From JBGPJM01 sp041485385 (GTDB lineage Bacteria; Planctomycetota; Phycisphaerae; Phycisphaerales; UBA1924), in the NCBI GenBank assembly GCA_041485385.1, contig JBGPJM010000165.1, positions 1 to 11,262 of the forward strand: 11,262 bases of DNA, written 5' to 3'. How positions within the stretch are numbered: the stretch's first letter is position 1; each line of letters begins with the position of its first letter. Position numbers and translations under genes: made by a program. This document shows, piece after piece, positions 5,915 to 11,262 of the stretch. The notes beneath the pieces were generated by a model that did no database searches, was not told the origin of the DNA, and saw only the letters and a list, made by a program, of their open reading frames with translations.

Positions 5915-7576
5915 ATGGCCGAGCCGACTAGACAACCGTCCGCGTTACGCCGCTTCGTGCGGCCCCTCCGCACCCGCCTGGGCGTCGCCTCGCTCCTCGC
6001 GGGGATGCGCATCCGCCAGAAGCTCATCGTCCTGCACACGTGCTTCTCGCTCGTGCTCGCCGGCATGCTCGGCCTGGCCCTGCGCCCGGCCGTGAAAGAG
6101 GTCGTCGAGCGCGCCGAGCTCCACGAGGCCCATCTCGTCCTCTCCATGCTCATCGCCGGCAACCAGATCGACCACCGCCCGCTCCCCGACGACAACATCG
6201 ACCTCCGCTCCGGCGACGCCGACGCCGCCGGCCTCTCCCCTGCCGAGGCCGCGCGCGTCCGTGACCAGGGCGGACGCGTCGTTACCCTCGACCAGCCCGC
6301 CGCCGGCGGCGGCCCGCCCGGCGGCCCCCGCGTCGCGGCCTACCTGCCCGACTCGGGGCGCTTCGTCTCCGTCGGCGTCCGCCTCGTGGGCGCTCGCGAC
6401 GCCGTCGTCCGCCTCTACCTGCTCATGACCTTCGCCCTGCTGGCCGTCTACGCCCTGGTAGCGTTGTCGCTGGAGGTCCTCGTGCTCCCCGAGACGGTCT
6501 GGCGACCCATCCGCCGTCTGCTCGCCGCCGACCGTGCCGTGCAGGAGGGCCGCCGCGAGGAGGAGCTCATCCCCGATTCCGCCATGCCCTCCGACGAGAT
6601 CGGCGAGATCATGCGCTCGCGGAACCGATCCATCGTCTCCCTCCGGCGCCACGAGCGCGAGCTCGCCCGCGCCCTCTCGCAGCTCGAGGAAGTCGCCACC
6701 GATCTCAAACGCAAGAACCACCTCCTCGAGATGGCCCGGCGAAACCTCGCCGACGCCGACCGTCTCGCCAGCCTCGGCATCATGTCCGCCGGTCTGGCCC
6801 ACGAGCTCAACACCCCCCTCGCCGTGCTCAAGGGCCTCGCCGAAAAGATCGCCCTCGCGGCCGGGCGCGCCGCCCCCAGCGGCGCCAACGGTCGCGCCGC
6901 CGAGGTCCTCCCCGGCGTCTCGGTCGCCGAAGCCCAGCTCATGCTCCGCGTCGTGGGGCGCCTGGAGAAGCTCGGCGAGAGCCTGCTGGACTTCGCCCGC
7001 GTCCGCCCGGCCACCATGACCCCCACCGAGCTCCGCACGCTCGTCGACGAGGCCTGGACACTCGTCGCGCTGGACCGGCACGCCGCGCGCATCGCCGTCG
7101 AAAACGATGTCCCCGCCGGCCTCATGGCCGAGTGCGACGCCGCCCGCATCATGCAGGTGCTGGTGAACCTCCTCCGCAATGCCGTGGACGCCATGGACGC
7201 CCAGCCCGCTGCCGAGGCCGCGCCGCCGCCCCGCATCGAGGTCCGCGCCACGACCGTCGAGCGAGACCGGCGCGAGTGGGTCTCCCTGACCATCGCCGAC
7301 AACGGGCCCGGCATCGACCCCGACGTGCTCGCCCGCATGTTCGAGCCGTTCGTCTCCACCCGCCTGGACGCCCACGGCACCGGCCTCGGCCTGGCCGTCT
7401 CCGAGGGGATTATCAAGGAGCACGGCGGCCTGCTCATGGCCCGCAACCGCAATGACGGCCCCGTCTCCGGCGCGGTCTTCGAGATGCTGCTCCCCGCCCG
7501 CGGCCTCCGCAACGAACCCCCGCAAACGGCCGCCCCGCCGCATCTGGCCGCGTCCACGGAGCAGCCCGCCGACTGA
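5915..7576 (+). CDS. Membrane sensor histidine kinase (HAMP, HisKA, HATPase)
   Basis: The 553-residue protein senses an unknown signal and should autophosphorylate on His296. A basic N-terminus is followed by a membrane segment at 37-56, an extracytoplasmic region of about 110 residues with a Pro/Gly-rich stretch, and a second membrane segment at 167-191. A HAMP linker follows (PIRRLLAADRAV...DEIGEI), then a coiled coil at about 240-285. The H-box is AGLAHELNTPLAVL; the N-box NLLRNAVDAM has Asn418 and Asn422; the G1 box is DNGPGID with Asp462; the F-box is MFEPFVSTR; the G2 box is GTGLGLAVSEG from Gly488. The ASLGxxxAGLAHELNTPL form resembles NtrB-like (HPK4-type) kinases, which usually serve NtrC regulators, yet the adjacent gene is a receiver-XRE protein. 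The C-terminal 30 residues after the ATPase domain are low-complexity. The gap to the next gene is 57 bp, consistent with one operon. Confidence 0.93.
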   Translation: MAEPTRQPSALRRFVRPLRTRLGVASLLAGMRIRQKLIVLHTCFSLVLAGMLGLALRPAVKEVVERAELHEAHLVLSMLIAGNQIDHRPLPDDNIDLRSGDADAAGLSPAEAARVRDQGGRVVTLDQPAAGGGPPGGPRVAAYLPDSGRFVSVGVRLVGARDAVVRLYLLMTFALLAVYALVALSLEVLVLPETVWRPIRRLLAADRAVQEGRREEELIPDSAMPSDEIGEIMRSRNRSIVSLRRHERELARALSQLEEVATDLKRKNHLLEMARRNLADADRLASLGIMSAGLAHELNTPLAVLKGLAEKIALAAGRAAPSGANGRAAEVLPGVSVAEAQLMLRVVGRLEKLGESLLDFARVRPATMTPTELRTLVDEAWTLVALDRHAARIAVENDVPAGLMAECDAARIMQVLVNLLRNAVDAMDAQPAAEAAPPPRIEVRATTVERDRREWVSLTIADNGPGIDPDVLARMFEPFVSTRLDAHGTGLGLAVSEGIIKEHGGLLMARNRNDGPVSGAVFEMLLPARGLRNEPPQTAAPPHLAASTEQPAD

Positions 7577-7633
7577 GCCCCCGTGTAGACTTCGCCGCCC
7601 GTTCCGCCATCGCCCGCGCTCCCTGTGAGAACC

Positions 7634-8287
7634 ATGGCCGAGCACCAGCCCAAGCCAGCACCCGACGGCGACGCACCTTCCGCGCTCCCGTCGCTGTCCA
7701 TCGTCGCCCTCGACGACGACGAGGACTTCCGCCAGTACATCCGCGGCGTGCTCGAGTCCGAGGGGCACGATGTCCGCGTGACCGCCACGCCCGAGGAGTT
7801 CTACGCCGCGTGCGAGGCCTCCCTCCCCGACGTCGTGCTGCTGGACATCAAGATGGGCCGTCACAGCGGCGAGACGGTGCTCCAGGAGATCCGCCGCCGC
7901 TGGCAGAGGCTGTGCGTCATCGTCGTCACCGGCTACCCGTCGCTGGAGGGGATGCGCCAGACCTTCAAGCAGGACGTCTTCGACTACCTCGCCAAACCCT
8001 TCTCGCTCCAGGAGCTGAACACGACCCTCGGGCAGGCCGTGCGCACCCTCGGCCTCGGCCAGCGCCCGCAGGACCGCCTCCGCCTCGAGCTGGGGCGGCA
8101 GATCCGCGTGGCGCGCACCGAGAAGGGCTGGACGCTCAAGGACCTCTCCGAGGCGTGCGGCATCAGCGTCAGCCAGCTCAGCTCGATCGAGCGCGGCTCG
8201 CACCTGCCCAGCATCGAATCCCTCCTCGCCGTCGCGGGCGCACTCGAGCACAAGCCCTCGGCATGGCTCGGCACGGCAGGCTTCTGA
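7634..8287 (+). CDS. Response regulator with receiver and C-terminal XRE-type HTH domain
   Basis: From ATG 7634 the protein has 217 residues; GTG 7625 in the same frame is possible and adds three. Residues about 22-140 form a receiver domain: acidic cluster Asp27-Asp29, phosphoacceptor Asp71 in VVLLDIKMG, Thr99 in VIVVTG, and Lys121 in YLAKPF, so all activation residues are present. Residues about 150-210 form a Cro/C1-type helix-turn-helix: LGRQIRVARTEKGWTLKDL, then SEACGISVSQLSSIERG, then PSIESLLAVAGAL. Typical response regulators end in OmpR, NarL or Fis-type domains; an XRE output is rare. It should be phosphorylated by the kinase encoded just upstream and bind DNA as a dimer. Its targets are unknown; the operon itself and lpxB, which begins 23 bp downstream, are the first candidates. 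No Shine-Dalgarno site is clear. Confidence 0.92.
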   Translation: MAEHQPKPAPDGDAPSALPSLSIVALDDDEDFRQYIRGVLESEGHDVRVTATPEEFYAACEASLPDVVLLDIKMGRHSGETVLQEIRRRWQRLCVIVVTGYPSLEGMRQTFKQDVFDYLAKPFSLQELNTTLGQAVRTLGLGQRPQDRLRLELGRQIRVARTEKGWTLKDLSEACGISVSQLSSIERGSHLPSIESLLAVAGALEHKPSAWLGTAGF

Positions 8288-8310
8288 CAGCTCCCCTATC
8301 CTCACCGCCC

Positions 8311-9474
8311 ATGCCCGACGAGCCGAAAAAGCCCGGCGTGCTGTTCACCGCCTTCGAGCCCAGCGGCGACGACCACGCCGCGGCGGTGATCGCCGAGCTG
8401 CGCCGGCGCCACCCCGACCTGCCCATCTTCGCCTGGGGCGGGAGCAAGATGGAGGCCGCGGGCGCCACCATCGTCGAGCGCACCGGCGAGGCCGCCGTCA
8501 TGGGCGTGCCCGGCGCCGGCAAGGTCTTCGAGCACCACCTGATCAACAGGCGTATGAAGGCGTGGCTCGCCCGCCCCCCCGTGCCCATTGCCGTGCACGT
8601 GCCGGTGGATTCGCCCGCGGCGAACTTCCCCCTCTGCAGGATCTCCCGCAAACGCGGCCTGCGGATCGTCCACCTCGTCGCGCCGCAGGTCTGGGCTTGG
8701 GGCGCCTGGCGCATCAAGAAGATCCGGCGGCTCACCGACCTGGTGCTCTGCCTGCTGCCCTTCGAGGAGGAGTGGTTCCTCGCGCGCGGCGTCCAGGCAA
8801 AGTTCATCGGCCATCCGCTCTTCGATGAGCCGCCCGACGTGGAGGACCTCGACCGGCGCGCCTCGGGCTTCGGCGACGGCACGCCGCGACTGGCCCTCAT
8901 GCCCGGCTCGCGCCCCGCGGAGCTGGCTCGCTCGTTCCCGGTCCTCCTGGACGCCTTCCGCCGCCTGAAGCGCGACTTCCCCACCACCGTCGGTGTGGTC
9001 GCCGCGACCCGCCCCGAGGTGGCGGCCCAGCTCCGCGCTCAGGCGGAGCGGCTCGGGGGCTGGCCGGAGGACCTGCGCATCGTCTCCGGCGACACCGACG
9101 CGGTGATCCGGTGGTGCGAGTACGCGCTGGTGGTCAGCGGCACCGTCACGCTGCAGATCACCAAACAGTGCAGGCCGATGGTCGCGTTCTACCACCCGGG
9201 CTGGCTGTGGTACTGGCTGGTGGTGCGCTGGGTGCTCTCCACCGAGATGTTCCTGCTCCCCAACCTCATCGCCGGCCGGCGGATCGTCCTCGAACTCATC
9301 CCGCACTTCGGCGATGGCGAGGACCTGGCGGTGGAAGTCATCCGCCTCATGCGCCAACCGGGGTACGCGGAGACCGAGCGGAAGGAGCTGGCCGCCGTCG
9401 TGAAGCGATTCGAGGGGCTCGTCGCGAGCAAGGCCGCGGCGGACGCGATCGAGAAGGTGGCGGGGATCGGCTGA
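8311..9474 (+). CDS. lpxB: Lipid-A-disaccharide synthase
   Basis: The 387-residue protein (ATG 8311) should join UDP-diacylglucosamine and lipid X into the lipid A disaccharide at the inner membrane. Family landmarks are in order: EPSGDDHAA (from Glu16), WGGSKMEAAGA, AVMGVPGAGKV, DSPAANF (Asp100), APQVWAWGAWRIKKI (Trp128, Trp130), LLPFEEEWF, FIGHPLF (from Gly167), LMPGSRPAE (Arg201), SGTVTLQ (from Ser276), and LPNLIAGRR (Asn318). By comparison with the E. coli sequence as I remember it, the equivalents of catalytic Asp98, Arg201 and Asn316 are kept. Three motif positions are altered: the usual DxPDFN reads DSPAAN, the usual SGTxxLE ends in Gln282, and the ELLQ after LPNLIAGR reads ELIP. Length is normal. 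The frame is open back to 7810 but that extension overlaps the regulator gene. It follows the regulator by 23 bp and meets the opposing gene 5 bp after its stop. Confidence 0.93.
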   Translation: MPDEPKKPGVLFTAFEPSGDDHAAAVIAELRRRHPDLPIFAWGGSKMEAAGATIVERTGEAAVMGVPGAGKVFEHHLINRRMKAWLARPPVPIAVHVPVDSPAANFPLCRISRKRGLRIVHLVAPQVWAWGAWRIKKIRRLTDLVLCLLPFEEEWFLARGVQAKFIGHPLFDEPPDVEDLDRRASGFGDGTPRLALMPGSRPAELARSFPVLLDAFRRLKRDFPTTVGVVAATRPEVAAQLRAQAERLGGWPEDLRIVSGDTDAVIRWCEYALVVSGTVTLQITKQCRPMVAFYHPGWLWYWLVVRWVLSTEMFLLPNLIAGRRIVLELIPHFGDGEDLAVEVIRLMRQPGYAETERKELAAVVKRFEGLVASKAAADAIEKVAGIG

Positions 9475-9479
9475 GCGGG

Positions 9480-10241
9480 TCAGGGACAAAGCGGGATCAG
9501 CGCGGCCGTGCAGACGGTGTTGCCCATGCGGTCGGGGATCGGGTGCGGGCGGTTCACGGGCGGCGCGATGGGCAGGTCGCGATCCACGCAGCGGTGCAGG
9601 AGCGCGAGCAGGTCATGGTCGGCGGTGACGCCGTCGGCGGTGAAGAGCACGATGAGCATCGCGGCGTGCAGGATCTCCCGGTCCTTGGAGAGCTTGGCCA
9701 GGTCCGCCAGCGGGCCGCGGACAAGCTGAGAGGCGTAGGTGGTGTTCTGGCCGAGCACGCCGCCTGACAGCGTGAACTGTGCAACAACCTTGACCTCGAG
9801 CCAGTACGCCTCCTCGGGCGGGAGTTGTCCCGGCGGCACAGGCTGGTCAACGGCGGCGTTCTCGGCCATCGACTCGAACAGCGTCCCGCGGGCCTGCTGA
9901 CGGACCGTCCGCGCGAGCTTGGTTGTCCTCAGCGAATCGGCGAGAACCTGGCCGCGAACAGGGGTGAGGACGAGGTCGCAGCGCTCGCGGTCGCGCGGGA
10001 GCGGGAGTCCTTCCTGCTCGCCCTCGGTCTCGGCGCGAGTCTTCTTGCGCCACCGCGAGGGGTACGGCTGCTCGCGCAGCACGCCCAGGCCGGCCTCGGA
10101 GAACCCCGCGGCGAGGATCGGGTGCAGGCCCACCTCGTCGAGCGCATCGAGGCCGTAGACGGCCTGCTCCTCGGCGAGGCGCCGGTCGTGCCGCGCCAGG
10201 GCGCCGGCGGCGATGTCGGCGATTTCTTCGGCCCGCCACAT
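9480..10241 (-). CDS. Uncharacterised protein with PD-(D/E)XK nuclease-like signature, downstream of addA
   Basis: I do not recognise a named family. ATG at 10241 (reading leftwards) gives 253 residues and starts 16 bp after the addA stop, so the two are probably co-transcribed. The pattern REQPYPSRW (Glu57), then RERCDLVL (Asp89), then YWLEVKVVAQF (Glu149, Lys151) matches the order of a PD-(D/E)XK core: a strand with Asp, then a strand with ExK. The D to ExK gap of about 60 residues is long, with a charged low-complexity insert. After the core comes SQLVRGPLADLAKLSKDREI, which resembles the Y/QxxxxxxDLxKL helix seen after the ExK strand in several such nucleases, then a strand MLIVLFTAD and a C-terminal PDRMGNTVCTAALIPL. 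No signal peptide or membrane segment is present. Catalytic activity is inference. A longer frame to 10463 would overlap addA and is rejected. Confidence 0.72.
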   Translation of the reverse strand: MWRAEEIADIAAGALARHDRRLAEEQAVYGLDALDEVGLHPILAAGFSEAGLGVLREQPYPSRWRKKTRAETEGEQEGLPLPRDRERCDLVLTPVRGQVLADSLRTTKLARTVRQQARGTLFESMAENAAVDQPVPPGQLPPEEAYWLEVKVVAQFTLSGGVLGQNTTYASQLVRGPLADLAKLSKDREILHAAMLIVLFTADGVTADHDLLALLHRCVDRDLPIAPPVNRPHPIPDRMGNTVCTAALIPLCP

Positions 10242-10257
10242 GCGGCACGGTAGGCCG

Positions 10258-11262
10258 TCAGAGTGCGCCGATGAAGATGAGATTGGTTGCGACAAGGGCC
10301 GGGTCGACACGGAGTACCCGGGCCGCGGCCCGCCGATAGGCCTCGAGCTGCGGGCGGTAGAGCTCGGTCCGCTTCGCGACGGCCGCGGCGTCGGCCGTGT
10401 CGATCTCGTCGGTCTTGAAATCGAGGACCTCGGCAGCACGCACGACCCCGCCGATGTCGACACACGCGACGAGCCGGTCGAAGCGCCCGCTCAGAAGAGC
10501 GGGCCCGGCGCCATCGCCGGCCTCGATTATGATGGCGAACTCTCGCTCGCGCCAGACAAGCGGCTGGGCCCCTCCGGGGAGCCGACGCTGAGCGTCTGCG
10601 CGTGAGAGCACCGCGGAGAGCGGCAGGCGGGAGAGCGCCCGGAGAAAACCGGGGACTAACGTCACGGGGTCGATGATGTCCCCGAGAGCGACGGTGGCGG
10701 CGGCCTCCAGGAGCTGGTCGCGAGTCGGAGGTCCGTCTTCGATCCAGCGGACGAGCTCGAGCCACTTGTGAGCGAGCTCGCCGCGGGCGCGCGCGGCGGA
10801 GGCACCCGAGTCGTCAAGGGGGGAGAGCGATTCCCTGAGAAGCTGCACGTGGGTGTGGTGCAGGCCGGAGGGCGTGGCGCGGGGGAGCATGCGGGTGCGC
10901 GGCGCCGACGCGGCGGGGGGAGTGAGACGAAGTGGAGCCGGAACAAGCGTGGACGGCGGCGCCGCCGGTTCGTCCGGGCGGGTGTGGCGGGACCAGTCCG
11001 GCTCGCCGTGCTGCCAGAGGACCTTGCCGGGCTCGGCGGCGCGCCCCGGGGCAAGCGTGGCGCGGAGGACGCCCGCGAAGGTCAAGGAGGGAGCGGTCTT
11101 CTCGGTCGGCGGGACGATCATCTCCAGCGCGTGCACGGCGCGGGTGAGGGCAACGTACAGGATGCAGATCGAATCGCCGAGCTGCTTGGCCCGCCAGTCG
11201 GCGTGCATGGCCTCGAGCTCGGGGCTGAGGGCGCGGACTTCATTCGGGGCGTAGAGGGACAC
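10258..11262 (-). CDS. addA: AddA/RecB-type helicase-nuclease, C-terminal part (partial)
   Basis: The frame enters from the right edge and ends with TGA at 10258-10260, giving 335 codons. Near its start is the UvrD-family motif VI, ILYVALTRAVHAL (visible residues 34-46), which contacts ATP in superfamily 1 helicases. After a Pro-rich linker the C-terminal half is a RecB-family nuclease: ARGELAHKWLE, SGRFDRLV (Asp262), EVLDFKTDE (Asp281, Lys283) and YRPQLEAYRRAA, the standard order for AddA. Such enzymes resect double-strand DNA ends for recombinational repair and usually pair with AddB. The AddB gene would lie outside the window, and the following gene is too short to be AddB. RecB is the main alternative; the fold assignment is firm, the name less so. 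All nuclease metal-binding residues visible here are intact. Confidence 0.85.
   Translation of the reverse strand: MSLYAPNEVRALSPELEAMHADWRAKQLGDSICILYVALTRAVHALEMIVPPTEKTAPSLTFAGVLRATLAPGRAAEPGKVLWQHGEPDWSRHTRPDEPAAPPSTLVPAPLRLTPPAASAPRTRMLPRATPSGLHHTHVQLLRESLSPLDDSGASAARARGELAHKWLELVRWIEDGPPTRDQLLEAAATVALGDIIDPVTLVPGFLRALSRLPLSAVLSRADAQRRLPGGAQPLVWREREFAIIIEAGDGAGPALLSGRFDRLVACVDIGGVVRAAEVLDFKTDEIDTADAAAVAKRTELYRPQLEAYRRAAARVLRVDPALVATNLIFIGAL

Noticed and set aside
5945..8305. 786-codon minus-strand open frame
   Set aside because: It is the antisense shadow of the kinase and regulator genes, which have clear catalytic motifs on the plus strand. Its Gly/Asp/Val/Glu-rich composition is typical of antisense to C-ending codons.
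7810..8310. Upstream extension of lpxB
   Set aside because: It overlaps the receiver-XRE gene in another frame and has Arg/Pro-rich shadow composition. ATG 8311 gives the normal LpxB N-terminus.
9475..9479. Terminator between the convergent lpxB and nuclease-like genes
   Set aside because: Only five bases separate the stop codons, and I saw no hairpin with a T-tract around them. The transcripts probably overlap.
10242..10463. Upstream extension of the PD-(D/E)XK-like protein
   Set aside because: It lies in the addA 3' end in another frame and has a Ser/Pro/Arg-rich shadow sequence.

Overview
The window is a high-GC bacterial chromosome segment. Most genes strongly prefer C or G at third codon positions, Shine-Dalgarno sites are mostly absent, a secreted glycoside hydrolase ends in a type I dockerin-like module, and lipid A synthesis is encoded (so an LPS-type outer membrane). 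The intergenic gaps carry CTCTGTG/CACAGAG and GCCGCCGTAGACCGCCG repeats of a kind I recall from planctomycete genomes. Together these point to a planctomycete, probably Phycisphaerae-like. That assignment is inference; no rRNA or other marker gene is present.

Layout. 2-415 (+): C-terminal end of valyl-tRNA synthetase. 416-639: a strong hairpin and one copy of a 45-bp repeat. 640-1758 (+): secreted lipoprotein with an HExxH zinc-peptidase motif. 1808-2575 (+): unrecognised gene with different codon use. 2576-2963: 388 bp without a gene, holding palindromes and a 51-bp direct repeat. 2964-5690 (+): secreted GH13 alpha-amylase-family enzyme with a dockerin-like end. 5691-5914: inverted CACAGAG repeats flanking a 10-bp tandem repeat. 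5915-7576, 7634-8287 and 8311-9474 (+): membrane histidine kinase, an unusual receiver-XRE response regulator, and lipid-A-disaccharide synthase (lpxB), closely spaced and probably co-transcribed. On the minus strand, converging with lpxB, lie the C-terminal part of an AddA/RecB-type helicase-nuclease (10258-11262, reading into the window from its right edge) and, directly downstream of it, a 253-residue protein whose motifs suggest a second PD-(D/E)XK nuclease fold (9480-10241).

How they may work together. The kinase and the receiver-XRE protein look like a cognate two-component pair whose output is a phage-repressor-type DNA-binding domain; its operon position suggests a link to the envelope through lpxB. 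The minus-strand pair suggests a double-strand-break processing enzyme with a nuclease-like partner. The lipoprotein peptidase and the amylase are separate secreted proteins.

The most distinctive observations are: (a) dispersed intergenic repeats that appear to supply the signal peptides of two different secreted proteins, with synonymous-only differences in one case; (b) the receiver-XRE regulator; (c) the candidate nuclease downstream of addA. I saw no tRNA, rRNA, CRISPR array, transposase or complete mobile element.
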